A DNA stretch of 64,000 nt from the NCBI GenBank assembly GCA_016789305.1, contig JAEURJ010000013.1:496001-560000 (forward strand), written 5' to 3'. The notes under the pieces are model-generated. The model searched no databases. It had not been told where the DNA came from and worked only from the letters and a program-made list of their open reading frames with translations. Numbering within the stretch: position 1 is the stretch's first letter; each line of letters opens with the position of its first letter. This document shows positions 49,811 to 57,314 of the stretch, in pieces. The translations under genes and the position numbers were made by a program. This DNA comes from Anaerolineales bacterium (GTDB taxonomy: Bacteria; Chloroflexota; Anaerolineae; Anaerolineales; Villigracilaceae).

Positions 49811-51556
49811 TTATGCGAGTACTTCTTCCAAACCCGTTTGCAACAGTTGATAAAAACGCGAGGCTGTATCCGCTGCCAGTTGTTTGCGATTGCCATATTC
49901 GCTGACTTTGCCCTGATCGAGGATCAAGATTTCGTCTGCGCGATGAACGGTGTCAAGCCTGTGTGCAATGATGATCGCGGTTCGGTTCTTGAGTAACTTG
50001 TCGATGGCGCGCTCCAGCTTTTGTTCAGTGGCAGGGTCAAGACGGGATGACGCCTCGTCGAGAATCACCAGACTGGGATTTCGCAAGAAGACTCGTGTGA
50101 AGGCAAGTAATTGCGCCTCGCCTGCGGATAGGGAGCGGGCTCCTGTTTCGAGTTCAGTATCCAAGCCTTTGGGCAGACTCTGCAGCCAGTCACCGAGTTC
50201 CAATTCTTCGAGAGTGGCGATGATCTTTTCATCTGAGATTGATCTGTCGAAGAAAGTCAAGTTCTCGCGGATGCTCGCGCGAAACAGTTGCACATCCTGT
50301 GTAACGATGGAAATATTTTTTCGCAGAGATTCAAGCTGTGCCTCGCGTAAATTCGTTCCATTGATTTTGATGTTTCCAGATTTCACATCGTAGAGGCGAA
50401 AGATCAATCGCCCGATGGTGGTTTTGCCGCTTCCCGTGCGGCCAAGCAGCCCAAGAACGGAACCAGGCTTCAGGTCAAAAGAGAGGCGGTCAAGAACATG
50501 GTCGTTCCCATTGTATGAAAAGGTCACATCTTCAAAGGCCAATGCGAGCGGATGAGATGAAATCTCCGCGCCATCGCCATCCAAAACTTCGCGTTTAAAA
50601 TTACGAAATTCAGTCAGGCGTTCCACACATGCGCCGATGGTCTGAAAACTTTCGATCTCATGTGTCATCGCCCAGAACGGTTCTTCCAGCAAGTTGATGT
50701 AATGCACGAAAAGATAAACCGTGCCGACTGTGATGATGCCGGCGGAGAACAACCAGTATCCGCTGGTGATGGCAAGCAGGTTGCCTGCGGTCAACGCAAA
50801 ACCCATCGCGTTCTCAATGATCCAGCGTTTGAAATGTGACTTGCGGTCATGAGTGAGAATCACGCTTTGATGGCGAAACAACTCGCGGATGGAAAAATCC
50901 ACGGCACCGCTGGAACGAATATCCTCGGTGCCGGCCAGTTGTTCTTCGATGAAACCATAGAGCTGGGCCTCCGCTTCCCGTTTTGCTTTTTGGTGCGGGA
51001 CTGCGATGTCTTTCAATTTTCCAAGCACAACAATGGTCACGACTGAATAGATCGAGAACGCAAGCCCAGCACGCCAATCTTCGATGAAGAGTGCCGCCAA
51101 AATGCCGATGAGCAACAAACCATTTGCGATTAAATTCAAGGCGAACTGCGAAAAGAAAGTTGCCAATTCAGTCACATCGCCGTCAATACGTTCGATGAGT
51201 TCGCCGGGCGTGTGATCGTTATGGAAGCGCATGTCGAGATTAAGTGCATGCCAGGCCAATTCAGAGCGGAGGGCGTTGGTGGCAGTCCATGCGACGTTTT
51301 CGCCGAGATATTTGACGGCCACCGCTGCAATTTGTTGAATCAACGCAATGCCAATGAACGCAATTGCGGTGTTGGTTAGCAATTGCAATGGCTTTCCCGC
51401 CAGCGCTTCGTCAATGAATTCACGCATGATCTGAGGTGCCATGATGCGCAGGCCGATGCTGCCGAAGAGCAAAATAGCAAGCAGGATGAACCGTCCCTTT
51501 TGCGGGCGGATATGGTCAGAGAGTAAATTCCAGTAGGATTTGAATGATAAGTTCAT
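49811..51556 (-). CDS. ABC exporter half-transporter, consensus-ATPase subunit
   Basis: A 581-residue ABC exporter: six transmembrane spans (about 15-320) then one ATPase domain. Start ATG 51556 (MNLSFKSYW) has TTGGAAC upstream; the earlier in-frame ATG lies inside the terminator hairpin. Walker A GRTGSGKTT, Q-loop IVTQDVQLF, Walker B VILDEASSRLD with intact catalytic Glu, switch His IIAHRLD. The signature is degenerate, SLSAGEAQ instead of LSGGQ. Paired with the downstream subunit this yields one consensus and one degenerate nucleotide site. It is the first structural gene after a leader peptide and intrinsic terminator, so read-through probably controls it. Confidence 0.9.
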   Translation of the reverse strand: MNLSFKSYWNLLSDHIRPQKGRFILLAILLFGSIGLRIMAPQIMREFIDEALAGKPLQLLTNTAIAFIGIALIQQIAAVAVKYLGENVAWTATNALRSELAWHALNLDMRFHNDHTPGELIERIDGDVTELATFFSQFALNLIANGLLLIGILAALFIEDWRAGLAFSIYSVVTIVVLGKLKDIAVPHQKAKREAEAQLYGFIEEQLAGTEDIRSSGAVDFSIRELFRHQSVILTHDRKSHFKRWIIENAMGFALTAGNLLAITSGYWLFSAGIITVGTVYLFVHYINLLEEPFWAMTHEIESFQTIGACVERLTEFRNFKREVLDGDGAEISSHPLALAFEDVTFSYNGNDHVLDRLSFDLKPGSVLGLLGRTGSGKTTIGRLIFRLYDVKSGNIKINGTNLREAQLESLRKNISIVTQDVQLFRASIRENLTFFDRSISDEKIIATLEELELGDWLQSLPKGLDTELETGARSLSAGEAQLLAFTRVFLRNPSLVILDEASSRLDPATEQKLERAIDKLLKNRTAIIIAHRLDTVHRADEILILDQGKVSEYGNRKQLAADTASRFYQLLQTGLEEVLA

Positions 51557-51583
51557 GATGTTGTTCCAATGACATGAGGAAAA

Positions 51584-51617
51584 TAAAAAAGCCACGGTGC
51601 TTGAGTGCACCGTGGCT
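51584..51617 (-). terminator. intrinsic terminator/attenuator in the ABC-exporter leader
   Basis: On the minus strand AGCCACGGTGC pairs perfectly with GCACCGTGGCT (loop ACTCAA), followed by six T. It lies 28 bases before the ABC start codon and 23 bases after the leader-peptide stop, the correct place to decide whether polymerase enters the ABC genes. Confidence 0.88.
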
Positions 51618-51640
51618 GAAAAGACACAGAACCTGGACCG

Positions 51641-51712
51641 TTAACGGTCTATAGGCGCACTTCGAGGATGGGGAATTATTCGGTTGAATTTTAGGGTGTG
51701 AGACAAATTCAT
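51641..51712 (-). CDS. 23-residue leader peptide of the ABC exporter pair
   Basis: A frame starts at ATG 51712 with AAAGGA ten bases upstream and stops at TAA 51643-51641. The peptide opens MNLSHTLKF and ends PRSAPIDR. Its stop codon sits inside the palindrome GACCGTTAACGGTC, so a ribosome at the stop would melt that hairpin and could change pairing with the ACGGT of the terminator arm. This layout equals that of the Bacillus BmrB leader. Real translation is not proven. Confidence 0.6.
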   Translation of the reverse strand: MNLSHTLKFNRIIPHPRSAPIDR

Positions 51713-51750
51713 TTGAAGTGCGTCCTTTCCATGGAATTAATTACTGGTTC

Positions 51751-51780
51751 AGTTTACAACAGGTTTGGTGCAATTGTCAA
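51751..51780 (-). promoter_or_regulatory. promoter of the ABC-exporter leader
   Basis: On the minus strand perfect TTGACA (51780-51775), 18 bases, TAAACT (51756-51751, 4 of 6). The -35 box overlaps the stop codon of the DUF2132 gene upstream. Transcription would start near 51744, giving a leader of about 185 nt. Confidence 0.75.
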
Positions 51781-51998
51781 GAAAATTTTGCTTTCAAATA
51801 AAGTTCCTCAATTTTTTTTCTCGCCCACGGCGTTCTTCGAAGAAACTTTAAACTTGATTTGATGCTTGGGTCATTGATAAAACACTGAATGGGAATCCTT
51901 TTTCCCAATTCCTCCCAGCCGTATTTCTCAACCAATCTCGTCAGGATCGTTTCGAGGGTGATGCCGTGTAATGGGTTGTTGATTTGTGTTTCAGGCAT
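51777..51998 (-). CDS. DUF2132 (VF530-type) small DNA-binding-like protein
   Basis: A 73-residue protein matching the VF530/DUF2132 family across its whole length: [26 protein letters not shown], then [32 protein letters not shown]. Family members are small helical proteins reported as DNA-binding-like. It begins at 51998, immediately beside the stop (51999) of the lipoprotein gene upstream, so the two are coupled. Its stop codon overlaps the -35 box of the ABC leader promoter. Confidence 0.88.
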   Translation of the reverse strand: MPETQINNPLHGITLETILTRLVEKYGWEELGKRIPIQCFINDPSIKSSLKFLRRTPWARKKIEELYLKAKFS

Positions 51999-52502
51999 TT
52001 ATGGTTGAGGGCCGGGCGTCATGACTGGATAGTCGGACAAAATAATATGAGAGCCGATCTCCATATTTTCCACCCTGACCCAACAAGGATTGTTGAAATA
52101 TGGATTTCTGATAACAACCCAACCTGGTTCGCTTCCGGTGCCTAAAATTTCAACGACTTGTTTGCCGGATTTTCTAATGCTTGGATCAATATTGCTAATG
52201 AAGATATAAGATTCGTTTGGTCCTGTATAACATGGAACAAAAGTAATAACGACCGGCGGCTGGCGTATTCCTTCTTCAGTGGGTGGTACAGGGGTTGGCG
52301 TCTCTGTGGGAGGTAATGTTAGTGTGACGGTTGGCGGTATGGGCGTGGCAGTGTATGCGCCTGCAGTTTGAGTTTGCATCACAATTGCCATTTGTGCGGC
52401 AGTTCCAGCTATGTCTATTGGTGTTGGTGTAGCAGCAGGTGAACATGCTGTGATACTCATGACGATGGTAAGGCTTGCCATTCCGAAGTGTGAAAATTTC
52501 AT
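51999..52502 (-). CDS. lipoprotein with SH3-like C-terminal domain
   Basis: A 167-residue lipoprotein: lipobox SITAC (Cys about residue 20), then a Thr/Pro-rich linker to residue about 80. The remaining 85 residues look like a bacterial SH3 domain: YTGPNESYIFISN, then GKQVVEILGTGSEPGWVVI, then NPCWVRVENMEIG. Such domains usually bind peptidoglycan or act as adaptors. It is directly coupled to the DUF2132 gene downstream. Divergent from the UbiB-like kinase gene. Confidence 0.75.
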   Translation of the reverse strand: MKFSHFGMASLTIVMSITACSPAATPTPIDIAGTAAQMAIVMQTQTAGAYTATPIPPTVTLTLPPTETPTPVPPTEEGIRQPPVVITFVPCYTGPNESYIFISNIDPSIRKSGKQVVEILGTGSEPGWVVIRNPYFNNPCWVRVENMEIGSHIILSDYPVMTPGPQP

Positions 52503-52596
52503 TTTTTTTGCTAATCCCTGTCTGTTTTTGTTAATGTCGAATCAAGTTTAACATACTTTTGTTTCGCGAAAATGCCGAGTGGTGAGGTTAATTCAG

Positions 52597-52616
52597 AGAT
52601 ACAATGGTATGTATCT
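52597..52616 (+). promoter_or_regulatory. inverted repeat before the UbiB-like gene
   Basis: AGATACA and TGTATCT flank a 6-base loop just before GCGGAGG and the ATG at 52629. TACAAT within it (52600-52605) could be a -10 box, so this may be an operator over the start of transcription. Confidence 0.4.
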
Positions 52617-52628
52617 TGCGGAGGTTAA

Positions 52629-54323
52629 ATGCATAAAAGTTTATTGCGCATTCGTTATTGGCGGATCGTGACTTTCTTTGCTCGCGTTACGTTGAGCATC
52701 ATATTTTGGGATATTTTTCTGAGTCGCATTGGGTTGGGATTTCTTGCGCGGAATTCTAGGCCGCAACGTCTGCGTGGAATTGCGATTCGCTTTCGTGCAT
52801 TGGCGATTCGTCTCGGCGGTGTGATGATCAAGGTGGGGCAGTTTCTTTCCGCGCGTTTGGATGTTTTGCCTGCGGAGATCACCGATGAACTGTCTGGATT
52901 GCAGGATGAAGTGCCGCCCGTGGATTTTGAAACGATCCGCCTCCAAGCCGAGCTGGAGCTTGGTGACAAATTAAACAGCATTTTCCTCACCTTTGAAGAA
53001 TCTCCATTAGCCGCTGCTTCGTTGGGACAGGTCCATCGTGCGGAATTAAATGCACAGGAGGCGGAGTCTCTTGGATATAGAAATGTGGTCGTAAAGATAT
53101 TACGTCCGCATATTGAAGAGATCGTGGATGTGGATATGTCTGCCTTGCGTGTGGTGGGTGGTTGGCTGAAGCATTATCGTCCAGTCAGTGACCGCGCCAA
53201 CGTCCCTGCCATTATTGAAGAATTTGCGTCAACCCTTCGTGAGGAATTGGATTATCTGTCAGAGGGGAAAAATGCTGAAGTTTTTGCTGCCAATTTCAAA
53301 GGCGATCGAAGTGTATACGTCCCGCGTGTCGTGTGGAAACATACCCGTCGCCGAGTGTTAACGTTGGAAGATGTCACTGCGATCAAGATCACGGATTATG
53401 AATCGATCGAAGCCGCGGGAATTCGCCGCGCGGATGTGGCACAGGTTTTATTCAAGACCTATCTTAAGCAGATTTTCGAAGACAGTTTTTTTCACGCCGA
53501 TCCGCATCCCGGAAATATTTTTGTAACCCCTTTACCTGAAAAAAGGAAAGACGGTTCCACCGATTGGCGATTAACCTTTGTGGATTTTGGCATGGTGGGG
53601 CGTATGCCCGAGCGTTTGATGGAAGGCTTGCGGGACGCTGTGATCTCTGTGGGCTTGCAGGATTCAGCACGTTTGGTGAAGGCATATCAAACTCTTGGCG
53701 TGTTGCTGCCGAACGCAAATTTGAAATTGTTGGAAGAAGCAGGAGCGCAATTGTTTGACCGTTTTTGGGGAATGAACATGAACGAATTACGTAATATCAA
53801 TCACGAAGAGATGATGAAATTCGGGTTGCAATTCCGCGAGTTGATGTTGAACATGCCGTTTCAATTACCTGAAAATCTTTTGCTGGTTGGCCGAACGATT
53901 GGAATCCTTTCAGGAATATGCACTGGATTACATGCCGAGTTTAATTTATGGGAAGGCATTGTGCCGTATGCGAAGAAACTGGCCGAAGGGGATGGCGGCT
54001 CGCAATGGGATGTGTTCTTCGATGAAGCAGGCGACCTCTTTAAAACATTGCTTGCAATCCCTGGCAGAACAGAACGAGTCCTGGGCAGGATCGAACGAGG
54101 CGAGTTGAATGTGCAAATGCCGATGGTCAATATTCAGATCAGTTATCTGGAACGTTCGTTGAATAGGCTAACTGGTGGAATTATCTTTCTTGCACTATTG
54201 GTTTCGGGAGCTTTGCTGTACGATGCGCATCTCAAGCTGGGACAAGTTCTATTTGGAGGCTCAGGACTCGCACTTTTTTACACGCTCTTTCTTGCAAGAC
54301 GCAGTCGGCGTCCGTGGCAGTAA
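52629..54323 (+). CDS. ABC1/UbiB-family atypical kinase
   Basis: A 564-residue protein of the UbiB/ADCK atypical kinase family. Hallmarks in order: KxGQ motif IKVGQFLSARLDVLP (about residue 75), Ala-rich loop PLAAASLGQVHRAEL, catalytic Lys in VVVKILRP, FHADPHPGNIFV and the metal-binding LTFVDFGMVG. Two hydrophobic helices at the C-terminus (GIIFLALLVSGALLYDAHL, GGSGLALFYTLFLA) anchor it to the membrane. Family members support quinone or isoprenoid-lipid metabolism; Anaerolineae quinone content is uncertain, so the partner is unknown. GGAGG lies seven bases before the ATG. Confidence 0.9.
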   Translation: MHKSLLRIRYWRIVTFFARVTLSIIFWDIFLSRIGLGFLARNSRPQRLRGIAIRFRALAIRLGGVMIKVGQFLSARLDVLPAEITDELSGLQDEVPPVDFETIRLQAELELGDKLNSIFLTFEESPLAAASLGQVHRAELNAQEAESLGYRNVVVKILRPHIEEIVDVDMSALRVVGGWLKHYRPVSDRANVPAIIEEFASTLREELDYLSEGKNAEVFAANFKGDRSVYVPRVVWKHTRRRVLTLEDVTAIKITDYESIEAAGIRRADVAQVLFKTYLKQIFEDSFFHADPHPGNIFVTPLPEKRKDGSTDWRLTFVDFGMVGRMPERLMEGLRDAVISVGLQDSARLVKAYQTLGVLLPNANLKLLEEAGAQLFDRFWGMNMNELRNINHEEMMKFGLQFRELMLNMPFQLPENLLLVGRTIGILSGICTGLHAEFNLWEGIVPYAKKLAEGDGGSQWDVFFDEAGDLFKTLLAIPGRTERVLGRIERGELNVQMPMVNIQISYLERSLNRLTGGIIFLALLVSGALLYDAHLKLGQVLFGGSGLALFYTLFLARRSRRPWQ

Positions 54324-54332
54324 AATTCGACG

Positions 54333-54386
54333 CAATGCGGAAGTAGAACTTCCGCACTGCAAAAGCAGAGCTTTTGCAGTGCATTG
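54333..54386. repeat. tandem-hairpin (three-way junction) palindrome
   Basis: Hairpin 1 GCGGAAGT-AGA-ACTTCCGC (54337-54355) and hairpin 2 ACTGCAAAAGC-AGA-GCTTTTGCAGT (54356-54380) adjoin exactly, and outer arms CAATG/CATTG (54333-54337, 54382-54386) close a cruciform. Both loops are AGA. It starts ten bases after the UbiB stop; no T tract follows. Confidence 0.65.
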
Positions 54387-54414
54387 ACTTCACTTTTGTA
54401 AGAGGTCCAATATA

Positions 54415-54445
54415 AAAAACTCGCCCCACACGGGACGAGTTTTTG
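54415..54445 (-). terminator. terminator of the 54449-54670 gene
   Basis: On the minus strand AAAAACTCGTCCC and GGGGCGAGTTTTTT form a stem with one bulge, followed by T's, immediately after the gene. Confidence 0.85.
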
Positions 54446-54448
54446 CTT

Positions 54449-54670
54449 TTACGCGGATTTGCTTTTTTCTTCGGTATCTTCGAGCGCGGCATCGATCATG
54501 CTGCGGAAGGCCATCAACATCTCCTTGCGGGCGGTACGACGGTGTTCCATAAAGCCGGGCGGGAGAATGGTTTCCATACTTTTCTTCATTTCCTCACGCG
54601 CGGCCTTCATATGCTCCAACGCTTCGGGGGGAAGTTTTTCCTTCATCGATTTCCATTTATGTTCGGTCAT
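54449..54670 (-). CDS. small helical protein of unknown function
   Basis: A 73-residue charged, almost wholly helical protein without signal peptide: MTEHKWKSMKEKLPPEALEH, then MKAAREEMKKSMETILPPGFMEHRRTARKEMLMAFRSMIDAAL. Two PP-containing turns separate three helices; heptad-like Met/Leu spacing suggests oligomerisation. AAGGAG precedes the ATG. It is monocistronic with its own terminator. It resembles small conserved proteins seen beside aminoacyl-tRNA synthetases or heat-shock genes, but no family was identified. Confidence 0.7.
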   Translation of the reverse strand: MTEHKWKSMKEKLPPEALEHMKAAREEMKKSMETILPPGFMEHRRTARKEMLMAFRSMIDAALEDTEEKSKSA

Positions 54671-54751
54671 TTTTTACTCCTTGAACTAAAAGGATTATAG
54701 CACTTTCAAAAAGAGAGCAAGTTAGAATTTCATTTGAAAAAACTGCTAAAT

Positions 54752-56425
54752 TTATTTTCCTTTTTTCTCAACCTTTGCCCATGTATCTTTGAGATTAACA
54801 GTCAAATTGAAAACTGGTTTGTATGGCGTGGAATCTTTATCCACGCAGAAGTAGCCGAGGCGTTCGAATTGGAAACGGGAACCAACTTCGGGTGAATCGA
54901 GATGCGGTTCCACATAGCCGGTCAACACTTCCAGTGATTTTGGGTTAAGGCAGGCAAGGAATCCCTCATCACCTTCTTCAGGGTTTTCCCTTGTGAAGAG
55001 ACGGTCATACATGCGGATTTCGGCTTGTTTGGCGTGTTCGGCAGAGACCCAGTGGATCGTGGATTTGACCTTGCGTCCGTCAGGTGAATCACCGCCGCGG
55101 GTGGACGGATCGTATGTCGCATGGACTTCAATGATTTCGCCCTTGTCATCTTTGACCACATGCGTACATTTAATGAAGTAGGCGTAGCGCAGGCGTACTT
55201 CATTACCGGGAAAAAGACGGTAATATTTCGGTTGCGGAACTTCTTGAAAATCATCCTGCTCAATGTAAATGACTTTTGAGAAAGGAACTTTGCGCGTACC
55301 TGCGTTCGAGTCTTCCGGGTTGTTGACTGCGTCCATTTCCTCGGTTTGACCCTCAGGGTAATTATCGATCACCACTTTGAGCGGCTTAATGACGGCCATA
55401 CGGCGCAATGAATTCTTATTCAAATCATTGCGCACGCAAGACTCAAGCAAAGCTACATCGCTGACGCTGTAATTTTTGGCAACTCCAACACGATCAATAA
55501 AGTCGGTAATGGCTTTTGCTGTGTATCCGCGCCGGCGCATTGCGCGCAATGTGGGCATACGTGGATCGTCCCAGCCTTTCACGATCTTATCTTCCACAAG
55601 TCTGCGCAGCTTGCGCTTGCTCGTCATCGTGTAGGTCATATTCAAACGAGCGAATTCGATCTGGCGTGGTTTGAAAACACCTAATTGATCCAGGAACCAT
55701 TCATATAGAGGGCGATGATTTTCATATTCCAGCGAGCACAAGGAATGAGTGATCCCTTCCATCGAGTCGTTTTGTCCGTGCGACCAATCGTACATCGGAT
55801 AAATTTTCCATTTATCACCCGTGCGATGATGGGGTTCGTTGATGATGCGGTACATAGCTGGGTCACGCATATTGATGTTGGGATGAGCCATATCGATCTT
55901 CGCGCGTAAGATGCGAGAACCTGCGGGGAACTCACCATTCTTCATTCGTTCGAGCAGGTCCATGTTTTCTTCCATGTCGCGGTCGCGATAGGGAGAGTTT
56001 TTGCCAGGCTCGGTCAACGTCCCCCGGTTAGCTGTCACTTCCTCGGGAGTCTGATCGTCTACATACGCTTTGCCTGCCAATACCAGCTTTTTGGCCCATT
56101 CATAGAGTTCATCAAAATAATCTGAGGCGAAAGTCACCTTGACCCATTCAATGCCCAGCCAGCGCGCATCCTCTTCGATGGCTTCCACAAACTCAGTTTC
56201 TTCCTTGGCTGGGTTGGTGTCGTCAAAACGCAAGATCAACTCGCCGTTGTTCTCTTTCGCAACTAGATAATCGATCATGAACGCCTTGACGTGCCCAATG
56301 TGTAAATATCCGTTAGGTTCGGGCGGCAGGCGTGTGCGTACGGATTTGAAGCGTCCGCTTTTTAAATCTTCCGCGACGATTTCACGGAGAAAGTCTGTTG
56401 GTTTTGATGTTTCTTCGGGACTCAT
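54752..56425 (-). CDS. glnS: glutaminyl-tRNA synthetase
   Basis: A 557-residue class I synthetase that charges tRNA-Gln. HIGH motif [29 protein letters not shown] equivalent [11 protein letters not shown]. The GlnRS-specific [35 protein letters not shown] is present, separating it from GluRS. The two C-terminal anticodon-binding beta barrels are complete (about residues 340-555). The cognate tRNA-Gln lies 550 bp beyond the start on the opposite strand. A long hairpin occupies its 5' leader (56452-56520). Confidence 0.94.
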   Translation of the reverse strand: MSPEETSKPTDFLREIVAEDLKSGRFKSVRTRLPPEPNGYLHIGHVKAFMIDYLVAKENNGELILRFDDTNPAKEETEFVEAIEEDARWLGIEWVKVTFASDYFDELYEWAKKLVLAGKAYVDDQTPEEVTANRGTLTEPGKNSPYRDRDMEENMDLLERMKNGEFPAGSRILRAKIDMAHPNINMRDPAMYRIINEPHHRTGDKWKIYPMYDWSHGQNDSMEGITHSLCSLEYENHRPLYEWFLDQLGVFKPRQIEFARLNMTYTMTSKRKLRRLVEDKIVKGWDDPRMPTLRAMRRRGYTAKAITDFIDRVGVAKNYSVSDVALLESCVRNDLNKNSLRRMAVIKPLKVVIDNYPEGQTEEMDAVNNPEDSNAGTRKVPFSKVIYIEQDDFQEVPQPKYYRLFPGNEVRLRYAYFIKCTHVVKDDKGEIIEVHATYDPSTRGGDSPDGRKVKSTIHWVSAEHAKQAEIRMYDRLFTRENPEEGDEGFLACLNPKSLEVLTGYVEPHLDSPEVGSRFQFERLGYFCVDKDSTPYKPVFNLTVNLKDTWAKVEKKGK

Positions 56426-56451
56426 GACTAATTTGCCTTCAAGATGAATTT

Positions 56452-56520
56452 CAGGGAGGTGAAACCCGTCTCACGCTTAACTGCTTGTTGTTTCGCTGTA
56501 GAGACGAATTCCCCACCCTG
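56452..56520 (-). promoter_or_regulatory. structured 5' leader of glnS
   Basis: On the minus strand the leader between the -10 box and glnS begins CAGGGTGGGGAATTCGTCTC and ends GAGACGGGTTTCACCTCCCTG. CAGGG-GG/CC-CCCTG and CGTCTC/GAGACG can pair in a long hairpin with internal loops. AGGGTGG recalls the T-box antiterminator, but NACCGCG and stem I are absent. A GTG-started 30-codon frame with two Gln codons also crosses it. Confidence 0.4.
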
Positions 56521-56544
56521 ATCCTGTTTGTGTTAGCATCCACA

Positions 56545-56574
56545 ATTATAACAAACGGCAGAGTGATTTATAAT
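56545..56574. promoter_or_regulatory. divergent promoter region, glnS / 56591 gene
   Basis: A TATAAT on the minus strand (56550-56545) points to glnS and a TATAAT on the plus strand (56569-56574) points to the small membrane protein gene. The -35 elements are weak. The plus-strand mRNA would begin only about eight bases before GGAGG. Confidence 0.6.
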
Positions 56575-56590
56575 TAAAGCGGAGGAACCT

Positions 56591-56926
56591 ATGGCTGAAT
56601 CAAACGAATCCAAAACCAATTTCCCGGGTACTTATTTTGAGCGCGATTCGATCCTGCGAGTTGCAAACCTTGCAAATATTTTTGCGTGGATCACACTTGC
56701 TTATTATGTTGCCCAGGTGCTGCTTTCGATTACCGTATTCATTCTTCAAATGGTGCGCGGCACTATTTATATCGGCGGCTTCACTGATGTTGCCCAGCAA
56801 ATCCTGTGGTTTTTGCAACCTTCCTTGCCGGGCCTGTGGTATTTCATTGGTATTCAGGCGATTGGGAAAATCCTCTTGATTTTTATGGATATTGAGGACA
56901 ATACCCGACGCGCTGCGCGTAAATAG
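56591..56926 (+). CDS. small membrane protein of unknown function
   Basis: A 111-residue protein with GCGGAGGAACC directly before the ATG. Two or three hydrophobic helices are visible: ANIFAWITLAYYVAQVLLSI, then ILWFLQPSLPGLWYFIG, then IGKILLIFMDIE. The N-terminus (MAESNESKTNFPGTYFERDS) is polar. The C-terminal tail EDNTRRAARK is basic and probably cytoplasmic. No named family. Divergent from glnS and followed by tRNA-Gln. Confidence 0.75.
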   Translation: MAESNESKTNFPGTYFERDSILRVANLANIFAWITLAYYVAQVLLSITVFILQMVRGTIYIGGFTDVAQQILWFLQPSLPGLWYFIGIQAIGKILLIFMDIEDNTRRAARK

Positions 56927-56928
56927 CC

Positions 56929-56957
56929 TTGCTTCATCCCAGTGGGCATGATAAAAT
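56929..56957 (+). promoter_or_regulatory. promoter of tRNA-Gln
   Basis: TTGCTT, 17 bases, TAAAAT, ending 20 bases before the tRNA 5' end. The -35 overlaps the end of the preceding gene's spacer. Confidence 0.75.
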
Positions 56958-56977
56958 ACCGCCCGCTGGAAAAACAT

Positions 56978-57048
56978 TGGGGACTCGTCTAATGGCAGGA
57001 CAATTGCCTCTGGAGCAATTAGTAGTGGTTCGAATCCATTGTCCCCAG
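56978..57048 (+). tRNA. tRNA-Gln (anticodon CTG)
   Basis: Acceptor TGGGGAC/GTCCCCA with the first pair T-A typical of tRNA-Gln. Anticodon stem ATTGC/GCAAT with loop CTCTGGA (anticodon CTG), T arm with TTCGAAT. Discriminator G; CCA is not encoded. A terminator follows after three bases. Confidence 0.92.
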
Positions 57049-57051
57049 CAG

Positions 57052-57086
57052 AAAACTCCCTCATATTGAGGGAGTTTTGTTTTTCT
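57052..57086 (+). terminator. terminator of tRNA-Gln
   Basis: AAAACTCCCTCA pairs perfectly with TGAGGGAGTTTT, then GTTTTT. Confidence 0.9.
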
Positions 57087-57219
57087 CTTTATTAACAATC
57101 GCTTACTGCGGCACCCAAATGGGTGAGGGCGGGAATCTTTGTTGGCCTTTGTCCGATAAAAACTCCGTATTTGGAGTTTCCTTGTCTGTAAAAAATACCC
57201 CAAACGGGTAATTTGGGCC

Positions 57220-57248
57220 TTGACTCTGCCCGAGGATGTTGCTAAAAT
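57220..57248 (+). promoter_or_regulatory. promoter of the LacI-family regulator gene
   Basis: TTGACT (57220-57225), 17 bases, TAAAAT (57243-57248). The operator palindrome begins at the very next base and would cover the transcription start. The 132 bases before it (57087-57219) hold only weak hairpins. Confidence 0.85.
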
Positions 57249-57284
57249 GTTATCGTTCCTGTTATCGATAACAGGAACGATAAC
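57249..57284. promoter_or_regulatory. 36-bp perfect palindromic operator
   Basis: Half-site GTTATCGTTCCTGTTATC is followed by its exact reverse complement, with a central CG as in LacI-family operators. Inner TGTTATCGATAACA has the right size for one LacI dimer. The outer GTTATCG copies could add contacts. It lies between the -10 box and the GTG of the regulator gene, which indicates autoregulation. Confidence 0.85.
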
Positions 57285-57314
57285 GGAAATAATGACTAGC
57301 AAAGGATAATTCCC

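Noticed and set aside
51584..51780. Metabolite riboswitch (SAM, guanidine, fluoride, purine) before the ABC genes
   Set aside because: No conserved core of these classes was found; a translated leader with a terminator explains the layout better.
56452..56520. T-box riboswitch before glnS
   Set aside because: Only AGGGTGG is present; the NACCGCG part, stem I with specifier loop and a terminator are missing, and the leader is too short.
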